Positions 1 through 10,400 of a stretch of DNA of 16,165 bases are shown here, in pieces. A program made the position numbers and the translations under genes. Positions within the stretch are counted from its first letter, which is position 1. Every line of letters starts with the position of its first letter. The DNA comes from Bacteroidota bacterium. GTDB taxonomy: Bacteria > Bacteroidota > Bacteroidia > Chitinophagales > Chitinophagaceae. The notes below the pieces were generated by a model, which saw only the letters and a list, made by a program, of their open reading frames with translations, searched no databases and was not told the origin of the DNA. The DNA lies in contig JAPLER010000006.1 in the NCBI GenBank assembly GCA_026391115.1, positions 1-16,165 of the forward strand, written 5' to 3'.

Positions 1-31
1 ATGTTAGTGCTTGTTGTAATATTTTTTTCAT
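1..31 (-). CDS. Start of an unidentified gene, cut by the window edge
   Basis: An ATG at 31-29 on the minus strand opens a frame reading MKKILQQALT to the edge of the window. It begins 44 nt after the guaA stop codon on the same strand and could be the next gene of the operon or a separate unit. The lysine-rich start followed by hydrophobic residues fits many protein beginnings, including signal peptides, but ten codons do not allow identification. No function is proposed. Confidence 0.35.
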   Translation of the reverse strand, partial: MKKILQQALT

Positions 32-75
32 TGTTCAACATTTAAAATTCTAAATTTATCATTCAACATTATTCG

Positions 76-1608
76 TTATTCCCACTCAATTGTTGCAGGT
101 GGCTTGTTACTGATATCATACACCACCCTGTTTATATTTTTCACTTCGTTAATAATTCTTGTTGAAACCATTTCTAAAAAACTAAATGGTAAATGAGAGA
201 AGCTTGCTGTCATAAAATCTGTTGTATCAACACATCTTATAGCAACAGTAAATTCATAAGTCCTTTCATCGCCCATAACGCCCACAGTTTTTACAGGAAG
301 CAACACCACAAAGGCTTGAGAACTTTTGTAATAGTAATTATGTTTAACTAATTCTGTTATAAAAATGTTATCAGCTTGTTGTAAAATATTAATTTTTTCT
401 TGGGTGATATCTCCTAAAATTCTAACAGCCAATCCTGGCCCAGGAAATGGATGGCGATATACTAACTCTTTATCAATACCTAATTCAACGCCAATTTTTC
501 TTACTTCATCTTTAAACAAGTCTCTTAATGGTTCTACTAATTCAAAATTCAAATTTTTGGGTAAGCCACCAACATTGTGGTGTGTTTTAATAGTAACACT
601 ATTGCCGTTGTGAGAGGATGATTCAATAACATCAGGATAAATAGTACCTTGTGCCAAATACTTGATTCCATTGAGTTTCTTTGCTTCTTTAGCAAAAATA
701 TCTATAAATAATTTGCCAATAATTTTTCTTTTTTCTTCGGGATTACTAACACCTTTTAATGCTTTGATAAAAAGTTGTGAGGCATCTGCATAAACAATAT
801 TTAATTTCAAATGTTTGCCATAAACCTTTAAAACATTCTCTGCTTCATTTAATCTTAATAATCCATTATTAACAAAAATGCAGGTCAGATTTTTACCAAT
901 AGCTTTTTGTAAAAGGATGGCAGCAACTGTAGAATCCACACCACCACTCAATCCTATCACCACTTTATTATTACCAACTTGTTTTTTTAGTGTCTCAATT
1001 TTTTGAGCTACATTATTTTTTACAGTCCAATCTTTTTTTGCTTTGCAAATGTTGAACAAAAAGTTTTTTAATATTTTATTCCCTTCTTGTGAATGTGATA
1101 CCTCTGGATGAAATTGAATAGCATAAATATTGGCAGATTGATTTTCTATTGCTGCAATACAATTGCCACTTGTTGCAATGGTTTCAAATTTTTTGGGCAA
1201 TTGTTTTACTTCATCAAAGTGGCTCATCCAAACAGTTGAAGAAATTTTTACTTTGGAAAAAAGCTTTGAGTCCTGTTGTGTAACTTCCAAATTAGCTTTA
1301 CCATATTCACCACTACTTCCTTTAGAAACCTTTCCACCAAACATTTTGGCTATCAATTGCATTCCATAACAAACACCTAATATAGGAATGTTCAACTCAA
1401 ACATTTTTTTATCAACCAACACAGCATCTTTTGCATTTACACTTTTAGGACCACCAGAAAGTATAATACCAAGAGGCTTATGTTCTATAATTTTTTCAAT
1501 AGAAATATTGTTAGGATATATCTCTGCATAAACTCCTAAATCTCTAACACGCCTTGCTATAAGTTGTGTGTATTGAGAACCAAAATCTAATATGATTATT
1601 TTTTGCAT
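76..1608 (-). CDS. guaA: GMP synthase (glutamine-hydrolysing)
   Basis: Converts XMP to GMP using ATP and ammonia from glutamine, in the cytoplasm; it is the last step to GMP. The 510-residue protein is of usual length and has the two-part layout of the family. A class I glutamine amidotransferase domain (about 1-190) has the nucleophile Cys80 in GVCYGMQ and the pair His167/Glu169 in QFHPEV. An ATP-pyrophosphatase domain follows with the P-loop SGGVDS (221-226), and the C-terminal dimerisation domain ends in KPPATIEWE. The start is ATG, giving the typical beginning MQKIIILDFGSQYTQ. It is the last recognised gene of the purine operon, 10 nt after purD. Because it makes the guanine nucleotide, its position downstream of a guanine-type riboswitch fits end-product feedback (inference). 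Confidence 0.97.
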   Translation of the reverse strand: MQKIIILDFGSQYTQLIARRVRDLGVYAEIYPNNISIEKIIEHKPLGIILSGGPKSVNAKDAVLVDKKMFELNIPILGVCYGMQLIAKMFGGKVSKGSSGEYGKANLEVTQQDSKLFSKVKISSTVWMSHFDEVKQLPKKFETIATSGNCIAAIENQSANIYAIQFHPEVSHSQEGNKILKNFLFNICKAKKDWTVKNNVAQKIETLKKQVGNNKVVIGLSGGVDSTVAAILLQKAIGKNLTCIFVNNGLLRLNEAENVLKVYGKHLKLNIVYADASQLFIKALKGVSNPEEKRKIIGKLFIDIFAKEAKKLNGIKYLAQGTIYPDVIESSSHNGNSVTIKTHHNVGGLPKNLNFELVEPLRDLFKDEVRKIGVELGIDKELVYRHPFPGPGLAVRILGDITQEKINILQQADNIFITELVKHNYYYKSSQAFVVLLPVKTVGVMGDERTYEFTVAIRCVDTTDFMTASFSHLPFSFLEMVSTRIINEVKNINRVVYDISNKPPATIEWE

Positions 1609-1618
1609 AAATTATTTA

Positions 1619-2854
1619 CTACATTTTTCCAATATCTTTTCTATAATACATCCCATCAAACTCAATATTCTCGATTGTTTTGTAGCATTTATCAATTGCC
1701 TCAGTTAAAGTATTAGCTTTGCATACCACATTCAAAACCCTTCCTCCATTTGTATAATACTTACCATCAATATACTTAGCACCAGCAAGTACAACATTAT
1801 TTTTTATTTGGCTAATTCCATTAATTAATTTATTCACTTCGTACTCATTTGGATAACCTTTACTTGCCACAACCACACAAGAACTGCTTTCATTTTTCCA
1901 TTGCAAGTTTAATTCCTTTCCATCAATAGCATCATTAATAACTTCTATAAAGTTTGACTGCATTAAAGGTAAAACGGCTTGTGTTTCTGGGTCTCCCATT
2001 CGCAAATTATATTCAAGCAGATAGCATTTGTTATTCACAATCATTAAGCCAAAGAAGATAACACCAGCAAACTGCAAACCTTCTGCAATTATACCTAGCA
2101 AAGTAGGTTGCAAAATATTATCAATAAAATCTTGTTCTATTTCTTGTGTGTAAAAAGGGTGTGGAGCTATTGATCCCATTCCTCCAGTATTAGCACCTTT
2201 ATCACCATCAAATATTTTCTTATGATCTTTAGCAGAAATTAATGGATAGATATTTTTACCATTAAATACAGACAAAACAGATACTTCAAAGCCATTCAAA
2301 AATTCTTCAATCACAACTTCGTTACCAGCAGCTCCAAATATTTTTTCATCTAAAATTTGCTGAATAGTTTTTGTAGCTTCCGCAAGATTTTGTGCAATAA
2401 TAACACCTTTTCCTGCTGCTAAACCAGTAGCTTTTATTACTATTGGAAATTGCTGTGTTGCAACAAAATCAATCGCTTCGGCCGAATTAATAAAGGATTT
2501 ATGAATAGCAGTTCTTACATTGAATTTATTCATAAAACTTTTTGCAAAAGCCTTATCACCTTCAAGCATTGCTGCGGCTTGATGGGGTCCAAAAATTTTT
2601 AAGTCATTCTTTGTGAATTCATCAACAATACCATCAACTAATAATGCCTCACTACCAACAATAGTTATATCAATATTGCTATTTTTTGCAAAATCAACAA
2701 TATCAATAGTTGTATCAATATTTACATTTGTTCCAAGTTCTTCTGTTCCACCATTTCCTTTTGCAAAAAATAATTCAACATCAGCATTATCCTGTTTCAG
2801 TTTAATACCAATTGCGTGTTCACGTCCACCATTTCCTATAATTAATATTTTCAT
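1619..2854 (-). CDS. purD: Phosphoribosylamine-glycine ligase (GAR synthetase)
   Basis: Joins phosphoribosylamine and glycine with ATP to give GAR, the second step of IMP synthesis; cytoplasmic. The 411 residues form a monofunctional PurD, slightly short of the roughly 420-430 usual in bacteria. The N-terminal domain carries GNGGREHA (7-14). The ATP-grasp domain has KATGLAAGKG (141-150), an Asp/Lys-rich stretch ending in GANTGGMGS (220-228), and the metal-binding region EYNLRMGDPETQ (281-292). That last motif more often reads EFNVRFGDPETQ, a mild change that keeps Glu281, Asn283 and Asp288. The start is ATG. It lies 3 nt after purH and 10 nt before guaA, so it is surely co-transcribed. Confidence 0.97.
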   Translation of the reverse strand: MKILIIGNGGREHAIGIKLKQDNADVELFFAKGNGGTEELGTNVNIDTTIDIVDFAKNSNIDITIVGSEALLVDGIVDEFTKNDLKIFGPHQAAAMLEGDKAFAKSFMNKFNVRTAIHKSFINSAEAIDFVATQQFPIVIKATGLAAGKGVIIAQNLAEATKTIQQILDEKIFGAAGNEVVIEEFLNGFEVSVLSVFNGKNIYPLISAKDHKKIFDGDKGANTGGMGSIAPHPFYTQEIEQDFIDNILQPTLLGIIAEGLQFAGVIFFGLMIVNNKCYLLEYNLRMGDPETQAVLPLMQSNFIEVINDAIDGKELNLQWKNESSSCVVVASKGYPNEYEVNKLINGISQIKNNVVLAGAKYIDGKYYTNGGRVLNVVCKANTLTEAIDKCYKTIENIEFDGMYYRKDIGKM

Positions 2855-2857
2855 TTA

Positions 2858-4372
2858 TTAATGTTTAAAATGTCTCACACCAGTAAATATCATTGCAATG
2901 CCGTGTTCATTTGCTGCTGCAATGGAGTCTTCGTCTTTAATACTGCCACCAGTTTGCATAATTGTCTTAATGCCATATTTAGCAGCCAAATCAACAGTAT
3001 CTCTCATTGGAAAAAAAGCATCAGAAACAAGCACAGCATCTTTCGCTAAATCACCAGCTTGTTCTAAAGCAATTTTTGCAGAACCTACACGATTCATTTG
3101 TCCTGCACCAACACCTAAAGTTCTATTATTATTGCCAATAACAATGGCATTTGACTTAACGTGCTTTACAATTTTCCAAAGAAATAAAGCAGTATCAAAG
3201 TCTTGTGTTGTAGGTTGAGATTGGGTTACAACTTTACAATCTTCTTTAGTTACTTTATAATTATCTGCTTCTTGAACCAATAAACCACCAGCAATATTGG
3301 CAACTACAAGTTTACTTTTAGTTTTATTATTTGCTAAAGTTAGTAAACGGATATTTTTCTTTTTTGATAACAATTCAAAAGCGTCACTACTGAAAGAAGG
3401 TGCAATAATTATTTCTAAAAATATATTTGATAGAAGTTCAGCAGTAGGCAAATCTACCTCAGCGTTAATAGCAACAATACCACCAAAAATGGATGTTTTA
3501 TCAGCTTCATAGCAATTAGCAAAAGCTTCTAAAACATTTTTGCCAATACCTACTCCACAAGGATTTGAATGTTTAATAGCAACAGCAGCAATCTCGTCAA
3601 ACTCTTGCAGTAACTGCAATGCAGCATTTGCATCTTGAATATTATTGTATGATAATTCTTTACCGTGAAGTTGTTTTGCATTACCAATACTGTATTCATT
3701 TGATATTGGATTTAAATAAAATGCAGCTTGCTGGTGTGGGTTTTCACCATAACGCAAATCTTGCTTTTTCTCATAAGTCAAGGATAAGCTTTCTGGAGAT
3801 TGTTCTTGTGTTAAATAGCCTGCAATTAAAGTGTCATAGTTTGATGTATGTCTAAAAACCTTTGCTGCTAAGGCTTTACGATCTTCGTTAGTTAATTCTT
3901 TTTTCTCCCATAAATCAATTGTAGTCAGATAATCATTAGCATCACATAAGACAACTACGTCTTCAAAATTCTTAGCTGCTGAACGCAACATTGATGGTCC
4001 ACCAATATCAATATTTTCTATGCACTCTTCAAATTCAACATTTGGTTTTGTAATGGTTTCTTTAAAAGGATAAAGATTTACAACAACGAAATCAATTCTT
4101 TCAATGTTGTTTTCAGTCATTTGTTTTTGATGTGATTCCAAACTTGATTTTCCAAGCAAGCCACCGTGAACATTAGGATGTAGCGTTTTTACTCTTCCAT
4201 CTAAGATTTCAGGAAAACCAGTTATTGCAGAAATATTTTTTACGGGCAAACCAGCAGCTTCAATAGCTTTTTGTGTACCACCTGTTGAAATTAATTCAAC
4301 ACCATTATTGTTTAGCCTGGTTGCTAACTCAATTAAATTGTTTTTATCCGAAACGCTAAGTAATGCTCTCAT
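2858..4372 (-). CDS. purH: Bifunctional AICAR transformylase / IMP cyclohydrolase
   Basis: Carries out the last two steps to IMP: formylation of AICAR with 10-formyltetrahydrofolate, then ring closure. The 504 residues contain an N-terminal methylglyoxal-synthase-like cyclohydrolase domain (about 1-145) with STGGT (29-33), the conserved KTLHPNVHGG (62-71) and GGPSMLRSAAKN (124-135). The AICAR transformylase domain begins near 205 with LRYGENPHQ and has the catalytic Lys267-His268 in AIKHSNPCGVG. The C-terminus FTGVRHFKH is typical. Its ATG follows the purN stop codon with no spacer (TAAATG), which suggests translational coupling. purD follows after 3 nt. Confidence 0.97.
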   Translation of the reverse strand: MRALLSVSDKNNLIELATRLNNNGVELISTGGTQKAIEAAGLPVKNISAITGFPEILDGRVKTLHPNVHGGLLGKSSLESHQKQMTENNIERIDFVVVNLYPFKETITKPNVEFEECIENIDIGGPSMLRSAAKNFEDVVVLCDANDYLTTIDLWEKKELTNEDRKALAAKVFRHTSNYDTLIAGYLTQEQSPESLSLTYEKKQDLRYGENPHQQAAFYLNPISNEYSIGNAKQLHGKELSYNNIQDANAALQLLQEFDEIAAVAIKHSNPCGVGIGKNVLEAFANCYEADKTSIFGGIVAINAEVDLPTAELLSNIFLEIIIAPSFSSDAFELLSKKKNIRLLTLANNKTKSKLVVANIAGGLLVQEADNYKVTKEDCKVVTQSQPTTQDFDTALFLWKIVKHVKSNAIVIGNNNRTLGVGAGQMNRVGSAKIALEQAGDLAKDAVLVSDAFFPMRDTVDLAAKYGIKTIMQTGGSIKDEDSIAAANEHGIAMIFTGVRHFKH

Positions 4373-4942
4373 TTAGTTAATTAGTTTTTGTAAAGTAGTT
4401 ACATAAAGTTTATGTTCAACATTATGAACCATTGCTTCTATTTCTTCTATTGGTAAGTTTAAGTCTTCAATTGTGATTTTTTCTTGTTCAATAATTTCTC
4501 CAGTATCCATTCCAGCATCAACATAATGAATAGTAACACCAAGTTCATTATCATTGTTATCTATGGCTTGCTTGATTGCATTTAGTCCTTTATACTTTGG
4601 CAATAATGAAGGATGAATATTGATAATTTTTTTTGGGTAAGCAGTTAATAAAACTGTTCCAATCAATCTCATATAACCAGCTAAAACAATCCAGTCAATA
4701 TTTAATAGTTCAAGTGATTTTAAAATTTCAGTTTCATAAGAAGCTTTATCAGTAAAAACTTTCGGCTTAAAGACTTTACAATTAATATTATCTTTTTCTG
4801 CTCTTTTAATTACAAAAGCATTTGGATTATCTGTGATAATAATAGCAACATCAGCGTTGATAATACCTTTCTTGCAAGCATCAATTATTGCTTGTGCATT
4901 GCTGCCATTTCCAGAGGCGAATATTGCTAGTTGAGTTTTCAA
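4373..4942 (-). CDS. purN: Phosphoribosylglycinamide formyltransferase, folate-dependent
   Basis: Transfers a formyl group from 10-formyltetrahydrofolate to GAR, the third step of the pathway. The 189 residues match the short bacterial form. Visible motifs are FASGNGSN (8-15) for the substrate phosphate and the catalytic residues Asn108, His110 (INIHPSLLPKYKG) and Asp146 (DAGMDTGEI). The start codon is TTG at 4942-4940: an in-frame TAA lies directly before it and the protein MKTQLAIFASGNGSN begins where the family begins, so no other start is likely. The gene sits 34 nt after purM and its stop touches the purH ATG. No ATP-grasp alternative (PurT) is seen in the window. Confidence 0.96.
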   Translation of the reverse strand: MKTQLAIFASGNGSNAQAIIDACKKGIINADVAIIITDNPNAFVIKRAEKDNINCKVFKPKVFTDKASYETEILKSLELLNIDWIVLAGYMRLIGTVLLTAYPKKIINIHPSLLPKYKGLNAIKQAIDNNDNELGVTIHYVDAGMDTGEIIEQEKITIEDLNLPIEEIEAMVHNVEHKLYVTTLQKLIN

Positions 4943-4976
4943 TTATAAATTAAACGTTAAAAATCAAACCCATTAA

Positions 4977-6005
4977 TTAAACTATTTCTATTAAACCTGT
5001 ATTTGTCACTTCTCCAATTACTTGTGTTGTATGGAATTTATTCAGTATCTCCAAAGCTTTACTTACATTGTCTTTTGTAAGAACGATCATAAAACCAATA
5101 CCCATATTAAATACATTGAAAATTTCTTTTTCTGTAATATGTCCTGTCTCTTGTAAGAAATTATAAATTATAGGTTTTTGCCAACTTGATGCATTAAAAG
5201 ATGCTCCTAATTGTTTATTGTGCACAAACATTCTTGGTACATTTTCATAAAATCCACCACCAGTAATATGACACATTCCTTTAACAGTAATGGTTTCAAG
5301 TAATTCTAAAATTGCTTTTACATAAATAGTTGTTGGCGTTAATAAAACATTCCCTAAAGTTTCTGTAAAATGTGTGTCATAAGTTCTATTCAAATCAAGA
5401 TTATTATCAGTAATAATTTTTCTTACTAATGAAAAGCCATTGCTATGAACGCCACTTGAACTCAATCCAATAATTACATCTCCTTCACTAATATTTTCTC
5501 CAGTAATTAATTTAGATTTTTCAACAACCCCAACGCAAAACCCAGCAACATCATACTCTCCATCGTTATACATAGAAGGCATTTCAGCAGTTTCGCCACC
5601 AATTAATGCACAGTTACTTTGGACACAACCATCTGCAATTCCTTTAACAATTTGCTCAATTTGTGCAGGATAATTTTTACCAACAGCCAAATAATCTAAA
5701 AAATATAAAGGTGCAGCTCCTTGAACAACCACATCATTTACACACATTGCCACACAATCAACACCAATAGTATCGTGTTGATTCATTTCAAAAGCAAGTT
5801 TCAATTTAGTACCAACACCATCTGTTCCAGAAACTAAAATAGGTTCTTTAATGCCAAGACTTGACAAATCAAAATTGCCTCCAAATGCACCAATACTACC
5901 CATTACACCTTTTCTAAAAGTACGTTGTGTATGTTTCTTAATTCTTTCAACAGATTCGTAACCTGCTTCTAAATCAACACCTGATTGTTTATATAAATCC
6001 ATCAT
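4977..6005 (-). CDS. purM: Phosphoribosylformylglycinamidine cyclo-ligase (AIR synthetase)
   Basis: Closes the imidazole ring, converting FGAM to AIR with ATP. The chosen start is the ATG pair at 6005/6002 (MMDLYKQSGVDLEAGY), giving about 342 residues, close to the usual 345. The open frame extends upstream to a GTG at 6086, but that would overlap the end of purF and add residues with no place in the family. Motifs are SGVDLEAGYE near the N-terminus, LVSGTDGVGTKLKLA (ATP and substrate binding), GGETAEMPSMY and the C-terminal ITGGGFYENVPR. It begins 7 nt after the purF stop codon and is followed by purN. Confidence 0.96.
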   Translation of the reverse strand: MMDLYKQSGVDLEAGYESVERIKKHTQRTFRKGVMGSIGAFGGNFDLSSLGIKEPILVSGTDGVGTKLKLAFEMNQHDTIGVDCVAMCVNDVVVQGAAPLYFLDYLAVGKNYPAQIEQIVKGIADGCVQSNCALIGGETAEMPSMYNDGEYDVAGFCVGVVEKSKLITGENISEGDVIIGLSSSGVHSNGFSLVRKIITDNNLDLNRTYDTHFTETLGNVLLTPTTIYVKAILELLETITVKGMCHITGGGFYENVPRMFVHNKQLGASFNASSWQKPIIYNFLQETGHITEKEIFNVFNMGIGFMIVLTKDNVSKALEILNKFHTTQVIGEVTNTGLIEIV

Positions 6006-6012
6006 AATTCGT

Positions 6013-7437
6013 TTAACATTTTTCTTGAAAAGCCAACATATTATCAAATAATTCTGTTGGATAATTGCCTGTAAAACAAGCAACACATTGCCCTCTTAAT
6101 TTGCCTTCATAATTTCTTGAAACTGCTTCTATCATTGATTCTACACTCAAAAATGCAAGACTATCAACATTCATATATTCTCTCATTTCTTCCAATGTTT
6201 TCCCTGCTGCTAATAGCTCTTCTTTTGTTGAAGTATTGATGCCATAAAAACAAGGAGAAATAATTGGTGGTGCTGCACTTCTAAAATGAACTTCTTTGGC
6301 ACCAGCATCTCTTAATAGCTTAACAATTTTTTTACTTGTTGTTCCTCTTACAATTGAATCATCAACAACAATCACTCTTTTTCCCTCAATCAAATGCTTT
6401 ACTACAGAGAGTTTTAAGCGAACAGCATTATCTCTCAATTCTTGTGTTGGTTGTATAAACGATCGCCCGATATATCTATTTTTTATCAAACCTCTTTCAA
6501 CAGCAATACCACTTCTTCTACCCATTCCCATTGCTACTAATGAGCCAGATTCTGGAACCCCTATAATTACATCTGCTTCAACAGGTGAATCATCCCAAAG
6601 TTTTTCACCCATTCTTCTTCTTGCATTATAAACACTCACATCATCAATAATACTATTAGGTTGAGCAAAGTATAAATATTCCATAGAACACTTTGCAGGT
6701 TTGGGTTCTGCAAATTCATAAGACACAATTCCAGTAGTTGAAATTTCTACAATTTCACCAGCTTTAATATCTCTAATAAATTTTGCACCAACAACATCTA
6801 AAGCACAGGTTTCAGAAGCAACAACATAACTACCATTTTCTGTTTGCCCTAAAGAAAGGGGACGAAAACCATAAGCATCAACAACTGCATACAATGCTTT
6901 CTCTGTTAAAATAACAAAAGAAAAAGCACCAACAACTTGCGAGACAGCTTCAGTAATTTGTTCTAAATCTGTTTTTGCTTTGCTATGTCTTATTAAATGT
7001 GCAACTACTTCTGTATCGCTTGTTGATTGAAAAATAGAGCCTTTGTTTTCTAATGAAAGCCTTAACTGTTGTGCGTTTACAAGGTTTCCATTATGAGCAA
7101 TTGCAAAATATCCTTCATTGCTATGAATTAAAAATGGTTGAACATTTGCAAATGAATTTCCACCAGCAGTTGAGTATCTTACATGTCCAATTGCATTGTT
7201 TGAATTGAATCTCAATTGCTCCATAATCTTTTCAGGAAAGGCATCTGCTACTAAACCTAAAGCTCTATGTCCCCATAATTTTTTTCCATCAGATACAATT
7301 ATACCAGCACCTTCTTGGCCTCTATGCTGCAAAGCATTCAAGCCAAAATAAGTAAGTGTTGCTGCATCAGTATTATTAAAAATACCAAACACTCCACACT
7401 CTTCTCTTAAACTATCTGATTCTAATTCTTTAAGCAT
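6013..7437 (-). CDS. purF: Amidophosphoribosyltransferase, iron-sulfur type
   Basis: Catalyses the committed step: PRPP plus glutamine to phosphoribosylamine. The 474-residue precursor has a 13-residue propeptide before Cys14 in REECGVFGIF. By analogy with the Bacillus subtilis enzyme, cleavage there would make Cys14 the N-terminal nucleophile of the Ntn glutaminase domain (about 14-250). The phosphoribosyltransferase domain has the PRPP loop VIVVDDSIVRGTT (355-367). Cys250, Cys396, Cys451 and Cys454 sit where the B. subtilis-type [4Fe-4S] cluster ligands are, so an oxygen-sensitive cluster is expected, unlike in E. coli PurF. It lies 11 nt after purL. Allosteric inhibition by purine nucleotides is known for the family. 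Confidence 0.97.
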   Translation of the reverse strand: MLKELESDSLREECGVFGIFNNTDAATLTYFGLNALQHRGQEGAGIIVSDGKKLWGHRALGLVADAFPEKIMEQLRFNSNNAIGHVRYSTAGGNSFANVQPFLIHSNEGYFAIAHNGNLVNAQQLRLSLENKGSIFQSTSDTEVVAHLIRHSKAKTDLEQITEAVSQVVGAFSFVILTEKALYAVVDAYGFRPLSLGQTENGSYVVASETCALDVVGAKFIRDIKAGEIVEISTTGIVSYEFAEPKPAKCSMEYLYFAQPNSIIDDVSVYNARRRMGEKLWDDSPVEADVIIGVPESGSLVAMGMGRRSGIAVERGLIKNRYIGRSFIQPTQELRDNAVRLKLSVVKHLIEGKRVIVVDDSIVRGTTSKKIVKLLRDAGAKEVHFRSAAPPIISPCFYGINTSTKEELLAAGKTLEEMREYMNVDSLAFLSVESMIEAVSRNYEGKLRGQCVACFTGNYPTELFDNMLAFQEKC

Positions 7438-7448
7438 ATTTGTTTTAT

Positions 7449-10400
7449 CTATAAAAAATAATCAACCCCATTTTTAAAAATGTTGTGATAAGCAATGTTT
7501 GGAATATTTTTAAATCTCCCTTCTTTAAATCTTTCAGGATGAGCCATTCTACCAAATATTTTTCCATCCTCACTTAACAAACCTTCAACAGCAGCAAGGC
7601 TTCCATTAGGATTGAAAGGAAAAACATTTGTTGAGTTTCCACTCAAATCGACATATTGAGTTGCAACTTGGTTTTGCTGAATCAACTGTTGCAAAGTTTC
7701 ATCACAAGCATAAAATTTTCCTTCACCGTGAGATACAGGAATTGTAAACATTTCATCTTTCATTCCTTGCAACCAAGGGCTATTATCATTCACTACTTTG
7801 ATATCCACCATTTGTGAAACGTGTCTTCCAATATCATTGAAAGTAAGCGTTGGCGATAGTTCTGTACGATTTTGAATTTTACCATAAGGCAATAATCCGC
7901 TTTTAATGAGTGCTTGAAAACCATTACAAACTCCTAATACCAAGCCGCCTTTTTCTAGCAAACTATGAACAGCATCTCTGATATATTTATTATTCAAAAC
8001 ATTCACAATATACTTTGCACAGCCATCTGGTTCATCACCTGCACTAAAACCCCCACTAAACATTAATATCTGAGATTGATGCATTACTGCAACAATTTTT
8101 TCAATGGATTGCTCAATCAAAGCTTCATTCAAAGTATTGAAATTGATTGTCTCAACAATCGCTCTTTCAGTTTCAAAAGCGTGTTTGGTTTCAAATTCAC
8201 AATTTGTGCCATTAAAAACTGGCATCAAAACTCTTGGCTTTCCAAAACCAATATTGACAATGGTTTTAGAAGAAACATTTATTGAAGGAATGTTAACAGT
8301 ATTTACTTTAGTTGATGTAGGAAATAAACTTTCAAATGTGTTTGTCCAATATTGTATTGCTTCTTCAATCTCTATAACAACATTGTTTATTTTTAATTGC
8401 TTAGAACTATTTGTTTTCCCAAGTAAGATAAATTCATTATTTAAATCATCATTACTTTCAAACACAATGCTACCAAGCATTACATCAAATAAATCTTGAT
8501 TGGTTTCAATGTCAATTCCAATTTTATTTCCAAAACTCATTTGTGCAATTGTTGCTGCAACACCACCATCTTTAATGTGTTTGGCTGCGACAATTTTTTT
8601 GTCTTTAATAAGTTGATAAATTTTATTCCATTTACTTTTCAATAAGTCCCAATTCGGAATTTGTTTTTCATCAGCATCAACTTTATATAAATAAATATTA
8701 CTGCCAATATTTTTAAATTCTGTAGAAATGATGTTTTCACTTTTTTCAGTAGCAATAGCAAAACTTACAAATGTTGTTGGCACATTCAATTCATTAAAAC
8801 TTCCACTCATACTATCCTTACCACCAATAGCAGCAATACCAAGCTGATACTGTGTTTCAAAAGCACCTAACAAACAAGATAATGGTTTGCCCCACTTAGT
8901 TGCATCATCTTTTAAACGTTCAAAATATTCCTGAAAAGTTAAATAACATTTTGAATAATCTGCTCCAGCAGCAACCAATTTGCTAATTGATTCTATGATA
9001 GCATACATTGCACCAACATAAGTATTGGCAGTTGTAAATTCAGGATGATAGCCCCAAGCAGCAAGACTTACAACATTTGTTGTATAACTATTATCACAAA
9101 TAAAATGTGCTGAAACATCACTTGGTGTTAACTGATATTTACCACCAAATGGCATTAAACAAGTTGTACCAAGTACAGTACTATCAAAGTGTTCAACCAT
9201 TCCCTTTTGGGAAGCAACATGTTTTGATGAAAGTATTTTAAGAAAATTATCTTTATTAAACGTTGTTGAATTATTTAAAACATTTCTTGAAAGTTGAATA
9301 CCTGCATTGACTTTTTTTGATGCTCCATTTGTATCAAGAAAACTTCTTTTCAAATTAACTATTTCTTCCCCATTCCAATTCATTCTTAACACACCATCAT
9401 TAGTTACAACTGCTATTGGAGTTGCTAATACATTTTCTTGCAAAGCTTTAGCAATAAACAGTTCTACATTTTCTTTCGCAATCACCACTGCCATTCTTTC
9501 TTGTGATTCACTCAATGCAATTTCAGTTCCATTTAAACCTTCATATTTTAAAGGAACTTTATTCAAATCAATACTAATGCTATCTGCAATTTCACCAATA
9601 GCAACACACACACCGCCTGCACCAAAGTCATTACATTTTTTAATCAATTTGGTAACATCCGGCTTTCTAAATAATGTTTGAATTTTTCTTTCAGTTAGTG
9701 CATTTCCTTTTTGCACTTCTGCTTGCATTGTTGTTAGTGAAACTTCGTTATGTTGTTTTGAAGAACCACTTGCACCACCAATTCCATCACGACCAGTATT
9801 ACCACCAAGTAACAAAACAACATCACCTTCTGCTGGGTCTAGTTCAACAACATTTTCTTTATTAACTGCAGCTACAACAAAGCCACATTCAAAGCGTTTT
9901 GCTTTATAACCATCATCATAAATTTCACTTACCAAACTTGTTGCTAAACCAATTTGATTGCCATAAGAACTATAGCCTAATGCTGCTTCCTTACTAATTT
10001 TATGTTGTGGTAATTTGCCTGAAAGTGTTTCAGTTATTGGCTCTAAAGGATTTGCAGAACCGCTTAATCGCATTGCTTGATACACGTAAGAACGACCACT
10101 TAATGGATCTCTTATTGCACCACCAATACAAGTGGCAGCACCACCAAATGGCTCGATTTCTGTTGGGTGATTATGTGTTTCATTCTTAAAAAGTAATAAC
10201 CATTTTTCAGTTTTGTCTTTTACATCTATATCAATTTCAATAGTTGCTGCATTATTTTCTTTGGATTGATGCCAGTCTTTTAAAAACCCTTTTTTATGTA
10301 GATATTTTGCAGGCAAAGTTCCCAAATCCATTAATGTGGTTGGCTTATGTTCTCTACCTAATTCTTTTTTGCAAGCTAAATATTTTTGAAATGTCTTTTC

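Noticed and set aside
34..70. Direct repeat TTCAACATT at 34-42 and 62-70 downstream of guaA
   Set aside because: Short, AT-rich and imperfectly placed; no hairpin or known site, so chance similarity is likely.
6005..6086. Upstream extension of purM by 27 codons, from a GTG at 6086
   Set aside because: It would overlap the end of purF by more than 70 nt and adds residues without counterpart in the family; MMDLYKQSGVDLEAGY at 6005 is the normal beginning.
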